Under the pieces are notes generated by a model. That model worked only from the letters and a program-made list of their open reading frames with translations. It did not search any database and was not told the origin of the DNA. The position numbers were made by a program, and so were the translations under genes. A stretch of 64,000 bases of DNA, taken from contig NZ_BMTU01000016.1 in NCBI RefSeq assembly GCF_014649835.1, positions 90,871 through 154,870 of the forward strand, in the 5' to 3' direction. Positions 10,001-18,527 of the stretch are shown here, piece after piece (position 1 is the first letter of the stretch; the number at the start of each line of letters is the position of its first letter). This stretch comes from Streptomyces pilosus (lineage in GTDB: Bacteria; Actinomycetota; Actinomycetes; Streptomycetales; Streptomycetaceae).

Positions 10001-10280
10001 CGGCCACGTCACCGGGGAGGCGCTCACCGAACGGCTCACCAGCGCATGGCGTGCCGTCCTGGCCGACGACACGGCCGACTCGTCCACAGACTTTTTCGCG
10101 GCCGGCGGCAACTCCCTGCTCGCCGTCCTGCTCAGCGAGCGTGTCGAGGACCTCACCGGTCACCGCGTCTCCCTGGGAACCCTTCTGATCCGGGTCACCC
10201 CCGCCGCCCTCGCCGCTCACCTTGCTGAGGCACCCTCGCCGGCGACACCACCATCGACGACGAAACCCGGCGCGTCGTAG
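7068..10280 (+). CDS. Single-module nonribosomal peptide synthetase (C-A-T)
   Basis: 1070-residue NRPS with one module. A condensation domain occupies about residues 20-440 with the catalytic HHTIFDG at 156-162. The adenylation domain spans about 460-960, with the core SGSTGSPKG near 626, NAYGCTETAG, STGDIG and PRTDTGKV. The carrier domain has its phosphopantetheine serine in GGNSLL near 1016. There is no thioesterase or epimerase domain. The usual Asp that holds the substrate amino group (FDxSxxE in core A4) is replaced by Glu in FTFEPSSLEVF (Glu near 670), so a non-standard substrate is possible. ATG at 7068 follows GGACGGAG. Its 3' end overlaps the convergent amidohydrolase gene by 64 bp. 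Confidence 0.9.
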   Translation: MQDRDPIAPSTHATPRERPARAAERALWLLDRVAPERAASNIALAVRSAAPLDVAHVRRALGTIIRRHPALRSRFVLVDDVLTRRVDAVGDDPSIEVLTVAQEDADETLRRFAERPFAFSPDQPAAGELRETDGEPLIRAVLVVTPAADTFCVVCHHTIFDGTSALLLTGELVRAYAALSTGGQVPPDLLAEAADFTPPPPGTDSLAYWHEQLAGVNIRSMDLRCDRTRPAQPTFRGEQHIHPLSEGAHDLLGNSEAALQATRNIIFLAAYLLVLARHGAGPDVTVGVPVDVRGGRGRGAIGYHTHTVVLRLDMERPGTFRELVTLTRDTFLAALGHADASIDDVIDRYGTCGGSAENRHFHHMFNYFDFHTSVEKASWTPGGADVDIVEVAPRHSVADLEIVVRTRHDRTELVVHHGTDVLDRTDARALAGRYDALLHSALRAPDTPLPDLTWHTDLDRRALTPPPVRATPWRGGVVAAIAAHARAKPDAIAVVDADTGRTTSYAALVDRAARIRDDLGDAGIGPGKIVALDSARTAATLAGALAVWSLGAAYLPVDHAHPAPLTARRVAGARIAAVLGRPLDSATLPDVPTIPLPVPRATGPWRDLPDTGTLTAGTLAFVIHTSGSTGSPKGVRLTQGNVHHAVTTLAAGLGLDAGASALWLTTFTFEPSSLEVFTPLVLGGRVVAAPDAARHDPARLTALLARHPVDLVQATPTVWSVLAPALEGRCEGVHLVTGGELLSAATARALLSTGGRVLNAYGCTETAGWPVMGEISPACVANQPPRIGRPTGGHRVDIVDDTGRPLPPGLRGNIRITGPAVADGYLNAPLRHPTDDTGHRTHSTGDIGRLCADGTLEVVGRADRQIKLLGLRVEPAEVEGVLEDHPSVSRCGVITARDAESPSLVAFVETTATVHPATLRAHAARHLPAPAVPSRIVAVSALPRTDTGKVAHTALHELLDTFPPDTAPADPHRPQLLDGHVTGEALTERLTSAWRAVLADDTADSSTDFFAAGGNSLLAVLLSERVEDLTGHRVSLGTLLIRVTPAALAAHLAEAPSPATPPSTTKPGAS

Positions 10281-11896
10281 ACGAACCGACCGCCCACCAA
10301 TGTCGCCAGCACCGCGATGTCCTTGATCGTGTCCGGCGGCACGGTCGTCGGATCACGTTCCAGTACCGCCAGATCCGCCAGCTTTCCTGGCTCGATGCTG
10401 CCTTTGACTCGCTCGTCGAACCCGGCATGGGCGGAACCCATGGTGTACGCGTACAGGGCCTGCGCAGGCGAGACGACCTCGCCCGGCCCCAGCACGTCAC
10501 CGGTGTCCGTCGTACGGTTCACCATGGCGTGGATGCCACGCAGCGGGGATCCCGGTGCGATCGGACGGTCCGAACTTCCGGGAACCGTCAGACCCGCATC
10601 GAGGAAACTCCGGTGACGGTGGGCCCACTCGGCCCGCTCGGGCCCCAAGGCCGTGACCAAGGCGTCGCCCGTCCGCTCGATGAATACGGCCTGCGGCACG
10701 GGCACGACGCCCAGGGCCCGCAGTCTGGCCAACTGGTCGGGCCGGGTGAGCCCGCAGTGCTCGATGCGGGGACGCACATCGGTTCGCGGGAACGCGTGCT
10801 GCGCGGCCTCAAAGGCGTCCAGCACGACGTCGATGGCGCGATCCCCGAGGGCGTGGACGGCCACCTGCCACCCCGTGGCGTGCGCCTGGACGACGTGTCG
10901 CGCGAGTTCCCCGGCAGTGAAGCGCAACTCCCCGCGATGAGCTCGGGCGCCCGCGTAGCCCCGGCTCAGTGCGGCGGTCTGTCCGGACAGTGAGCCGTCG
11001 GCGAAGATCTTCACTGCGCCCAGCCGCAGCCACTCGTCGCCGAAACCGGTGTGAAGTCCCAGGTCTAAGCGTGCGCCGGCGGGATCGTCCGCGTGAGCGT
11101 CGAGTACGTGCAGAGCCTCATGCGCCACCATGAGCTGAATGCGCACGTCGAGTGCATCCGTGGTACGCGCCTGCTGGTAGGCCGCCACCTCGATGGGGGA
11201 GTGCCCCACCCAGCCGGTGCCGACGCCTGCCTCCGTACAGGATGTGATGCCCTCCTGCACATAGTCGCGATTCGCCCGGCCGATCGCCTCGGCGAGCTCT
11301 GCCGTCGAATGCGGGTAGGTGAGAGCACGAACAAGGTCGATGGCTCCCTCCTCGATCAGCCCGGTGGGTTCTCCCTCGTCGTCGGTGACGATCCGTCCCC
11401 GCAGGGAGACGGCGCGCTCGGCTGCGGACGGGCCCATACCATCAAGGACACAGGAGTTGACCACGGCGAGATGCCCCGAGACGTGCCGCAGCCACACGCG
11501 GTGCCGCGGGGCGATCCGGTCCAGAACGACCCGGTGCGGATGCCCTCCCAGTCGGTGCTGGTCGTAGCCGAATCCCATCAGCCACTGGTCCTCAGGAGTG
11601 CGCCGTGCCTGTTCCGCGACCGCGTCGTACAGGTCTTCAAGCGTCCGCACTCGCACGTCGGAGAGATCGATCTCACGGCGCGTCAGCCCGTACAACACCA
11701 TGTGGTTGTGGGCGTCGTTGAACCCGGGAACGACACATGCTCCGAGCAGGTCCAGTTTCTGCCTCGCCCGGACGTGCGCCAACTCGTCGTCCAGCCCGAT
11801 GATCCGCCCTTGGTGGATTCCGATGACATGGGCTGTTGGACGATCCGGGTTCATGGTGTGGGCTGTGAGCCCGGTGAGGATGGTGTCAATGATCAT
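10217..11896 (-). CDS. Amidohydrolase of the YtcJ-like (Amidohydro_3) family
   Basis: 559-residue metal-dependent hydrolase of the amidohydrolase superfamily. The N-terminal sandwich leads into VVPGFNDAHNHM, whose HxH-type pair binds metal; later motifs include VAVHALGDRAID and the C-terminal GSIEPGKLADLAVLERD return strand. No signal peptide is seen. ATG at 11896 is chosen because the protein then begins MIIDTILTGL, as family members do; a longer frame upstream is arginine-rich filler. The real substrate is unknown; relatives act on cyclic amides or N-substituted compounds. The convergent 64-bp overlap with the NRPS gene suggests a compact join but not a shared operon. Confidence 0.85.
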   Translation of the reverse strand: MIIDTILTGLTAHTMNPDRPTAHVIGIHQGRIIGLDDELAHVRARQKLDLLGACVVPGFNDAHNHMVLYGLTRREIDLSDVRVRTLEDLYDAVAEQARRTPEDQWLMGFGYDQHRLGGHPHRVVLDRIAPRHRVWLRHVSGHLAVVNSCVLDGMGPSAAERAVSLRGRIVTDDEGEPTGLIEEGAIDLVRALTYPHSTAELAEAIGRANRDYVQEGITSCTEAGVGTGWVGHSPIEVAAYQQARTTDALDVRIQLMVAHEALHVLDAHADDPAGARLDLGLHTGFGDEWLRLGAVKIFADGSLSGQTAALSRGYAGARAHRGELRFTAGELARHVVQAHATGWQVAVHALGDRAIDVVLDAFEAAQHAFPRTDVRPRIEHCGLTRPDQLARLRALGVVPVPQAVFIERTGDALVTALGPERAEWAHRHRSFLDAGLTVPGSSDRPIAPGSPLRGIHAMVNRTTDTGDVLGPGEVVSPAQALYAYTMGSAHAGFDERVKGSIEPGKLADLAVLERDPTTVPPDTIKDIAVLATLVGGRFVYDAPGFVVDGGVAGEGASAR

Positions 11897-12180
11897 GCGT
11901 CGCTGCCTCCGCCTGGGCCTATTCGGTCCGAGTCGATCACGGAGGTTACTGCGGAAGCGAGTTCGGGGTGATGACAGGACTGGCGCGGGTATGTCGGCGC
12001 TACGCCTGCGCGGTCTCCCACGTCCTGCTCCGGCACCGCCGAGCTTCACTGCGGCAGCACCCGGGCCCTTCGGCGTGCCACGCCATCAACGGAAACGGGG
12101 TCCACTTCCGGTGCTCACCGAGTCCGGGACGTTAGCCGTAGCCCCGGATCCCCGGGGAGGGCCGCGGCGGTGCGTCGGAT

Positions 12181-12849
12181 TCAGGAGGTGCCCGGGGTGA
12201 CCAGGCCGGATTCGTAGGCGAGGACCACGAGCTGGGCGCGGTCGCGGGCGTGCAGCTTGGCCATGGCCCGGTTGATGTGGGTCTTGGCGGTCGACGGACT
12301 GATGACCAGGTGACCGGCGATCTCGTCGTTGGACAGGCCTTGTGCGGCCAGGGCGACCACCTCGCGTTCGCGGCCGGTCAGTTCCTCCAGCCCGCTGCCG
12401 GCACGGGCCGGCCGCGGCTGCCCGCGGCTGACGTACCGGTCGATGAGCCTGCGGGTAAGGGCGGGGGCGAGCAGGGCGTCCCCCCGGGCGGCGACGCGTA
12501 CGGCGTGCAGGAAGTCCTCCGGTAGCACGTCCTTGACCAGGAAGCCGGCGGCGCCCGCGCGCAGCGCCTCGAAGACGTACTCGTCCATGCCGTAATTAGT
12601 CAGCATGACGACGTGTACGCCGGCCAGGGCCGGGTCCGCGGCCATGCGCCGGGTCGCTTCGATGCCGTCCATCACAGGCATCCGGATGTCGACGAGAGCG
12701 ACGTCGGGCAGCCGCTCCTTGACGAGTGCCAGGCACTCTTGGCCATCGGCGGCCTCGGCCACCACCTCGATGTCGTCCTCGAGGTCGAGCAGCGCGCGGA
12801 AGCCGCTGCGGATGAGGGGCTGGTCGTCGACCAGCAGGACCCGGATCAC
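12181..12849 (-). CDS. NarL/LuxR-family response regulator
   Basis: 222-residue two-component regulator. The receiver domain (about 1-120) has the acidic pocket VDDQ, the phospho-acceptor Asp in VALVDIRMPVMDG, and the conserved threonine/lysine positions (VMLTNY, LVKD). The C-terminal LuxR helix-turn-helix (about 155-215) begins LTGREREVVALAAQG. Its ATG overlaps the stop of the histidine kinase as ATGA, so the two are a cognate pair. Targets are unknown; the divergent small membrane gene at 14.2 kb is a candidate by position. Confidence 0.92.
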   Translation of the reverse strand: MIRVLLVDDQPLIRSGFRALLDLEDDIEVVAEAADGQECLALVKERLPDVALVDIRMPVMDGIEATRRMAADPALAGVHVVMLTNYGMDEYVFEALRAGAAGFLVKDVLPEDFLHAVRVAARGDALLAPALTRRLIDRYVSRGQPRPARAGSGLEELTGREREVVALAAQGLSNDEIAGHLVISPSTAKTHINRAMAKLHARDRAQLVVLAYESGLVTPGTS

Positions 12850-13973
12850 GAGGCTCCTTCCATGGGGAGTTCCGCCTGCACGGTGAAGCCACCCGTGCCG
12901 CGCTGCTCGGTGCGCAGCCGGCCACCCAGGGCCGTGACGCGCTCCCGCATGCCGAGCAGCCCGAGGCCGGGTGTCGGCGCGGAGGACGAGGTGGCCTTTC
13001 CGTCGTCGTCGACGCGGATGGCGAGAGAGTCCGGGCGGTAGTCGATGCGCACCGAGGCGGAGGTGGCGGCGGCGTGCCGGGCGACATTGGTGAGCGACTC
13101 CTGAACGATCCGGTAAGCGGTACGGCTCACCGCAGTCGGCACGGCGTGCGGATCCCCTTCGATCGTCAGCGTCGTCTCCAAGCCGGTCGCCCCGAACCGT
13201 GTCACCAGGTTCGGGATGTGGTCGAGGCCGTGCGGCGGGGTGGTGTCGTCGTCGCGCAGCGCCTCCAGGGTCGCCCGCAGTTCCCGGCTCGCCTCCCGGC
13301 CGGCCTCCTGGATCGCCAGCAGGGCCTCGGGCACCTGCTCGCCCCGCCGCCGGGCCACATGAACCGCGACCTCGGACTGCACCTTGATGACGGAAATCTG
13401 GTGGGTGAGCGAGTCGTGCAACTCCCGTGCGATGCGCAGCCGTTCATCGTCGGCCCGGCGTCGCGCGGTCTCCTCGCGGGTGCGCTCGGCCTCCTCCGCC
13501 CGCCGTTCGGCCTGCCGCACAGCCTCCCCGGCGGCGAACGCGGCGATCAGCCAGGCGAGTTCAAGGGTGCTCCGGGCCTGCGCCACGACCTCGCGCACCG
13601 CTCCGTCATGGAAGACCAGGGCCGTGAGGTGGAGCACGGCCAGCAGGCTGACGGAGGCGGCCAGCGTGACGGCACGGTGCCCGGCGCGTACCGCGCCGTA
13701 GACGGCGACCAGGTACGGGACGGCGAGCACCTCGAAGCCGGCCCCCAGGCAACCCACCGCACACAGCCCGGTGACGGCCAGGACCGTGAGAGGCGTCCGG
13801 CGTCGCGCGGCCAGCGCCAGCCCGCCGGCCGCCAGCAGCACGGCGCCGAGCTGCTCGCGGCCCCCGGCCGGGTGCGGTCCGGACAGCCCGGTGCCCAGCA
13901 GCAGCGCCGCCACGCCCAGGGCGGTCGCCCAGTCGATGCCCCAGGCCGGGACAGCGAACCGTCCTGTGTCCAT
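12846..13973 (-). CDS. Membrane sensor histidine kinase (NarL-type, HisKA_3)
   Basis: 375-residue sensor kinase. Four to six hydrophobic segments fill residues 10-150 with almost no extracellular loop, so the signal is probably sensed in or near the membrane. A charged coiled coil rich in Glu/Arg leads to the phosphorylation site, His in RIARELHDSLTHQ (about residue 190), and then the ATPase domain with AYRIVQESLTNVARHA and GLGLLGMRERV. ATG at 13973 gives the hydrophobic start; the longer frame upstream is a shadow. It is co-translated with the response regulator downstream. Confidence 0.9.
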   Translation of the reverse strand: MDTGRFAVPAWGIDWATALGVAALLLGTGLSGPHPAGGREQLGAVLLAAGGLALAARRRTPLTVLAVTGLCAVGCLGAGFEVLAVPYLVAVYGAVRAGHRAVTLAASVSLLAVLHLTALVFHDGAVREVVAQARSTLELAWLIAAFAAGEAVRQAERRAEEAERTREETARRRADDERLRIARELHDSLTHQISVIKVQSEVAVHVARRRGEQVPEALLAIQEAGREASRELRATLEALRDDDTTPPHGLDHIPNLVTRFGATGLETTLTIEGDPHAVPTAVSRTAYRIVQESLTNVARHAAATSASVRIDYRPDSLAIRVDDDGKATSSSAPTPGLGLLGMRERVTALGGRLRTEQRGTGGFTVQAELPMEGAS

Positions 13974-14202
13974 GGGGGCACGGTAGCCGGACGTGGTGGT
14001 GCGCGGATCCCGCTCGTGGACGAGTGGCCGGCTACCGCGTGCGCGGTACCACCGGGCCGTCTGCCGCGTCCGCGGTACGCGAATCCCGCAGCGGCGGCAG
14101 CGGACGGTGCCCACGCCTGCTGGACGACCGGCCGGGGGTCCGGCGCGCATGCTCGGAGCACATCGAACCGCGCTTTCACCGACGGAGAAGGAGGAGAGCG
14201 GC

Positions 14203-14577
14203 ATGAGTGCTTCAGCAGCTCTGATCGCGGCCGCCGAGGGCGGCATCATCGGCGACGGGCGTACCGGGGCCAATCTGGCCCTCGCAGTGGGGGCGTTGGG
14301 GCTGGCCCTCGGCGGGCTGGCCTTGGCCCTCGTCGGCCGCCGGATCAGCACCGGCAACGTGCGTACCGGCGCGAGGTCGGCCATCGCGGTGGGAACGGTC
14401 GGCACGGTCCTCGCGGTGCTGCACGTGGCCACCGCCGGTGGCGGTCCCGGCACCGGCAACGGACTCGTCGGCGCCGTCGTGGCCATCCCGCTGGGACTGG
14501 GCGCCGTACTCCTCGGCCGCCGGGCTCTGACCCGCTGCCGCCGCACCGGCCGGCCCGCCGATCGGATGACCGTTTGA
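14203..14577 (+). CDS. Small membrane protein (DUF6223-like)
   Basis: 124-residue protein with three hydrophobic segments separated by short loops of the type RRISTGNVRTGARSAIAVG, ending in an Arg-rich tail. This matches the small Streptomyces membrane proteins annotated DUF6223, whose function is unknown. ATG at 14203 follows a GGAGGAGAG ribosome site; the longer upstream frame has no coding character. It is divergent from the kinase-regulator pair (230 bp apart), so it may be controlled by that system. Confidence 0.7.
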   Translation: MSASAALIAAAEGGIIGDGRTGANLALAVGALGLALGGLALALVGRRISTGNVRTGARSAIAVGTVGTVLAVLHVATAGGGPGTGNGLVGAVVAIPLGLGAVLLGRRALTRCRRTGRPADRMTV

Positions 14578-15003
14578 GCGCCGCCCGGTCACTACGCGCG
14601 TGCGGCCACTGCGCGCGGGACCATGCAGGCGGTTACACCGAAGGCCGGCACCGTAGCCCCGGAAACCGGCCCGCTCGAAGTGCGCCCCGCCTGGGGGACC
14701 GGGGGAGGAGAGCATGAGCATGGACAAGGGGTCGTAGAGGAAGTCGCCCGCGCGGCGGCCCCGTGACGCACTTCTCGCCGTCGTACAGCTCCAGTTGCCG
14801 GAGAGGAAGGTCAACTCCAACCCGTTCAGGCCGAACTCGCCGCCGGTCGACACGTTTGTGGCGAGGTAGCGGGTAGGAGCCCGGTGAGGAGACGTCCGGT
14901 GGGCTGTCGGCCGGGCGGAACGCCGCGTTGCCTTCGCCCTGGGCTCTAGATCATCGGCGTAGGCGCCGGTACATTGCCACCATGGCTCACCACCGAAGGG
15001 GCA
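14578..15003. other. Gene-poor stretch
   Basis: About 425 bp between two small + strand genes. No convincing coding frame, hairpin with a coding-end position, or tRNA-like element is seen. A minus-strand frame crosses it but has the composition of a shadow. Confidence 0.4.
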
Positions 15004-15435
15004 ATGCCGCGTAGGCGCCCATCTGCCGTACGGGGCGATCTCCGCGCACGCCTCCCCAGACACTTCTTCCGCTACCCGTACCCGCCGATCAACAGGCTGT
15101 CCGGTGCATGCAAAGCCCACATTCGCAGGCTCGAACATCAGCGCTTCTGGCCAGGCGCCACAGAGAAGGCTTTCTGGTACTGGGCTGACTTGGCGCACGG
15201 CCCGCTCAGGGCGATCGGTAATCCTCTGACCTCGACCCGGTGTGGCATTCCGGAGTGCGGTTGCGATCCCGGCTACTCCCGCGATCATCTCGAAGAGGTC
15301 ATGCATGCCCTCCCGAAGAAGTCAGCACGAGAGCTGCGCAAGCTCGTCCGGGACCTCGATTCCAAGATCCTTCGACGAGCAAAGGTCATCCGCGCCGCAT
15401 CCCCTGATCTCCCGTGGTGGCGAGACCAGCTCTGA
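15004..15435 (+). CDS. Hypothetical protein
   Basis: 143-residue basic protein. The N-terminus is Arg-rich, the middle is aromatic (FWPGATEKAFWYWADLAHGPLRAI), then comes a Cys-containing turn CGIPECGCDPGYSRDH and an amphipathic helix LPKKSARELRKLVRDLDSKIL, ending in PWWRDQL. This order matches a conserved Streptomyces hypothetical family known to me only by pattern. ATG at 15004 is preferred over an upstream TTG because GAAGGGG lies just before it. The Cys-His cluster could bind metal. Function unknown. Confidence 0.6.
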   Translation: MPRRRPSAVRGDLRARLPRHFFRYPYPPINRLSGACKAHIRRLEHQRFWPGATEKAFWYWADLAHGPLRAIGNPLTSTRCGIPECGCDPGYSRDHLEEVMHALPKKSARELRKLVRDLDSKILRRAKVIRAASPDLPWWRDQL

Positions 15436-15449
15436 ACCCATCTTGGGCC

Positions 15450-15469
15450 GCCTGGGGGCCGTCCCAGGC
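15450..15469. terminator. Weak hairpin after the 15.0-kb gene
   Basis: Inverted repeat GCCTGGG / CCCAGGC with a six-base loop, 15 bp after the stop codon. No T-run. Plausible as a terminator but short. Confidence 0.35.
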
Positions 15470-15717
15470 CGCACAACGACGACCGACGCTGACAGTCACC
15501 GACAGCCAAGCCGCAGGTCGCAGCGTTGTTTGCGACTACTGATCGATGCGGCGGGCCTCAGTCGGCCCGCCGCGCCAGCTGGGCGTAGCTCGAGCTCCCC
15601 CCTCGCAGGCGCTCGCGTGAGGACGCCAGGGAGCGGTGTAGGGCACGGCGTCGGGAGGACGGTCCCGTAGGCATGTTTCGTTGTGTGTGTGTCGTACTGA
15701 GGGGGTGTTCGCGAGGG

Positions 15718-16896
15718 TCACCGGAGAACCTGGGTGCCTCGGGCGGCCGTGATGCGGGTGAGGAGGGGGAAGGCGATGAGCAGCGCGACCGCGACGAGGA
15801 GCCCGCTCGTCCAGAGCGGCCCGAGGGTCCCGGCCCGCGTGCCGAGGGTGGTTGCAGCGAGGATGGGGCCGGTGGCGGCACCCACGTTGAGCGCCGTTGT
15901 CGCATACGAACCGGCCATGGTGGGGGCACCCGCGGCCTCGTAGAGGACCCGCGTGATCAGCGTCGCTCCCAGCGCGAACGACAGTGCGCCCTGCACGAAC
16001 ACGAGGATTGACAGGGCGACCGGTTCGTTGACCAGCACGGCAAGAGCCGGCCAGCCGATGAGCAGCAACGGACCGCCGATCGCGATGACCTGGCCGGGGC
16101 TTCGGTCGGAGAGCCGTCCGGCGACGGTGACGCCGATGAAGGAACCGGCGCCGAAGAGCACCAGAGCGACCGATACCCACCACTCGTCCAGACCGGCGCT
16201 GTCGGTCACCACGGGGGCGAGGAAGGTGAGGCTTGCAAAGGTTGCCGCGTTCACCAGCGCGCCGAGCAGCATCACCAGGATCAACCGCGGCCGGGTGAGC
16301 TGAGCGAGTTCCGCTCGCAACGCCGGCCTGCCCGCGGCCTCAGCCTGCTCACATGTCGCCGGGATGCCCTTCAGGATGGCGATGGCTGCCGGCAGGCAGA
16401 GCGCGGCGACGGCCCAGAATGTGGCCCGCCAGCCGAGCGCCGTGCCGAGTACCGACCCACCTGGGACACCGGCGATCGTGGCCACCGTGGTGCCGGACAG
16501 CAGCACGGCCAGGGCGCGTCCTTTCCTGTCGGGTGGAACCAGCCCGGCCGCGGCCGTCAGTGCGACGGCGAGGAAACCCGCGTTGGCGAGGGCGGCGACG
16601 ACCCGGGTGGCGAACAGGATGGGGAACCTCTCGGTGACGGCGCCCACGGCGTGAGCTGACGCGAACACGAGGACGAACCCGAGAAGGGCCGGGCGCCTGG
16701 GCCAATGGCGGGCCAGGGCGGCCACCAAGGGTGCGCCGACGATCATGCCGATCGCGAAGGCCGAGGTGAGAGAGCCTGCTGTCCCGACGGTGACGTCGAG
16801 TTCCGAGGCGATGTCCGGCACGAGGCCGGCGAGCATGAACTCCGAGGTGCCCATGGCGAAGACGGCGAGGGCAAGCAGGTACAACGGGAGAGGCAT
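15718..16896 (-). CDS. cmx: MFS drug exporter, Cmx/CmlR-like (chloramphenicol efflux type)
   Basis: 392-residue transporter with twelve hydrophobic segments. The N-terminus LLALAVFAMGTSEFMLAGLVPDIA and the following FAIGMIVGAPLVAAL and the motif-A-like RHWPRRPALLG loop match actinomycete Cmx/CmrA chloramphenicol exporters of the DHA1 family. It probably exports a drug by proton antiport across the cytoplasmic membrane. The substrate is inferred from family similarity only. About 490 bp of upstream DNA is free of clear genes, so regulation by a long leader is possible, but no leader peptide could be assigned. Confidence 0.8.
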   Translation of the reverse strand: MPLPLYLLALAVFAMGTSEFMLAGLVPDIASELDVTVGTAGSLTSAFAIGMIVGAPLVAALARHWPRRPALLGFVLVFASAHAVGAVTERFPILFATRVVAALANAGFLAVALTAAAGLVPPDRKGRALAVLLSGTTVATIAGVPGGSVLGTALGWRATFWAVAALCLPAAIAILKGIPATCEQAEAAGRPALRAELAQLTRPRLILVMLLGALVNAATFASLTFLAPVVTDSAGLDEWWVSVALVLFGAGSFIGVTVAGRLSDRSPGQVIAIGGPLLLIGWPALAVLVNEPVALSILVFVQGALSFALGATLITRVLYEAAGAPTMAGSYATTALNVGAATGPILAATTLGTRAGTLGPLWTSGLLVAVALLIAFPLLTRITAARGTQVLR

Positions 16897-17389
16897 CGAG
16901 TAGCTCCGAGGTGAGGAGAGGCACGAGAGGTCATCTCGTCACCGCGGCCAGCCCCCGACCGCACCTACGTCCCACCGCGGAAAGCGGCACGACGACAGGG
17001 CTACGAGTTCAGTGGTTCAGGGGGCTGACGGCGTGACCGAAAGCCCCCACCTTGTCTGACCCAGGACTCGACATGGCTCGCACGCTACCCGACCGATGCC
17101 CGCGGAAGCACCCTGCTTTTCTGCCGCATCGGCCTGCGTCACCCATGCTCGGTGCCCACATCCCCGCACTGCAACGGCCACCATCCTCATCAGGCCCGGG
17201 ACAACTCCCTGCCCGCGCCCAGGCGCACCCGGCGCCCTCGAACGACCTGGCACTCCCGTCGACTCCTGCACACCCGAGGACTCGGCGTCACCCATGATTA
17301 CACGCACGCGGACTGACCGGCAGCGATGGCCGAGCCACTGACCCGGCGTGCCGGTTCGTGGGAGCGGTCAGGCTCTGGGTTGCTCACGG
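16897..17389. other. Non-coding gap upstream of the MFS gene
   Basis: About 490 bp between the MFS start and the end of the next minus-strand gene. Short proline-rich frames on both strands look like composition artefacts. No terminator, operator palindrome or RNA gene was recognised. Confidence 0.4.
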
Positions 17390-18202
17390 TCAGGCGGTGC
17401 GGGGCTCCGTCTCCCGCCAGAACGCGTCGACGCGGGCGTTCCATTCGTCGGGGATCTCCTGGAAGGGCTGGTGTGCTTCCTCCTCCATGACCGCGAACCG
17501 GGCGCCGGGGATCGCGTCGGCGACGGCACGGCAGAGTTCGGGCCGGCTGGTGGAGTCGCGGCCGCCGGCGAGCACCAGTGTCGGCACTGCGATGTCCGGC
17601 AGACGGTCCGTCGTGTCGTGCTGGAGGACGGCGTCGAGGAAACGCTTCAGGTCCTCGGGCGTCTGCTTGTGCGGGAAGGCAAGCGCGTCCTCGATGAACC
17701 GGTCCACCGTGCCGTCGTTGTGCGCCCGGGCCGTGTAGATGTCCAGGAAGAAGCTCTCCAAGAACGTGCGTTCGTCGGGGACGGTGTCGACCAGCCGGCG
17801 GACGAACAAACCCCACCGGCGCAGGTAGGCGTCCGGCACCGACCAGGTGCTCTGCAGGACCAGGCTGCGCACCAGTTGAGGGTGGCGAAGGGTCAGCTCC
17901 TGGCAGATGAGGCTGCCGCCGGAGAACCCGGCGACGTGGGCGGAGGGAATGTCCAGTGCCCGCAGCAGCGCGGCAGCGTCATCCGCCATCGCTTCGACCG
18001 AGACTGGGCCCTCGGGCATGGCGGTCCGGCCCGCTCCCCGGTTGTCGAACGTGGTCAGCCGATAGCGGTCGGCCAGCCCGTCGAGCTGGAACTGCCAGGA
18101 CTCGACGGTGTCACCAAGCCCTCCGACCAGCAGGACGTCAGGCCCGGTGCCGACCTGCTCGGTCCATAGGTCCAGTCCGTCCGCGCGCACATACCATCCC
18201 AT
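17390..18202 (-). CDS. Alpha/beta hydrolase
   Basis: 270-residue cytoplasmic alpha/beta hydrolase. The oxyanion region is GGLGDTVESW, the aspartate turn is TTFDNRGAGRT, the nucleophile elbow is GFSGG (serine near 93), an acid lies in VLAGGRDSTSRPE and the catalytic histidine in EEEAHQPF near 244. The order and spacing are those of 3-oxoadipate enol-lactonase/esterase-like enzymes. No neighbouring aromatic-degradation genes point to a pathway, so the substrate is unknown. It faces the exported hydrolase gene at 18.5 kb across a 325-bp divergent region. Confidence 0.82.
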   Translation of the reverse strand: MGWYVRADGLDLWTEQVGTGPDVLLVGGLGDTVESWQFQLDGLADRYRLTTFDNRGAGRTAMPEGPVSVEAMADDAAALLRALDIPSAHVAGFSGGSLICQELTLRHPQLVRSLVLQSTWSVPDAYLRRWGLFVRRLVDTVPDERTFLESFFLDIYTARAHNDGTVDRFIEDALAFPHKQTPEDLKRFLDAVLQHDTTDRLPDIAVPTLVLAGGRDSTSRPELCRAVADAIPGARFAVMEEEAHQPFQEIPDEWNARVDAFWRETEPRTA

Positions 18203-18527
18203 TCGTCCGCACTCCCTTCACCGCTCTTCAAGGGTCCACACGTCGTTATGTCGGTTTCCTCGTATAGCACAGGTCAGAGAGTCGGCTCCGACCAGACCAC
18301 CGACCACGAGGGTCCGGCCCTGAGTGAACAGTCTCTGCCGTGCTCGGTCAGATACTTCCGCGAGCGGCGCCGGTCCTCACGCATGCACGGACATTGCTCC
18401 GGACGTGCCTCATGGGCCGTTCCAACGCCCTGACCCCAACTTCACTCGGCCGGACCATCACGTCGCGCCGTACGGGTGGGGTGCAGGCAGTGTCGTCAGC
18501 AGTCATCCCTCCGGAGAAAGAGTGGAC
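18203..18527. promoter_or_regulatory. Divergent intergenic region between two hydrolase genes
   Basis: 325 bp separate the starts of two opposite genes, so promoters for both should lie here. No repeated operator or clear -35/-10 pair could be assigned by eye. A possible in-frame extension of the right-hand gene crosses it but lacks coding bias. Confidence 0.4.

Noticed and set aside
14212..15306. Long minus-strand frame of 364 codons
   Set aside because: It overlaps two better-supported + strand genes, has no recognised domain and shows shadow-like composition.
17052..17297. Possible leader ORF upstream of the MFS exporter
   Set aside because: Wrong strand for a leader, proline-rich, no ribosome site.
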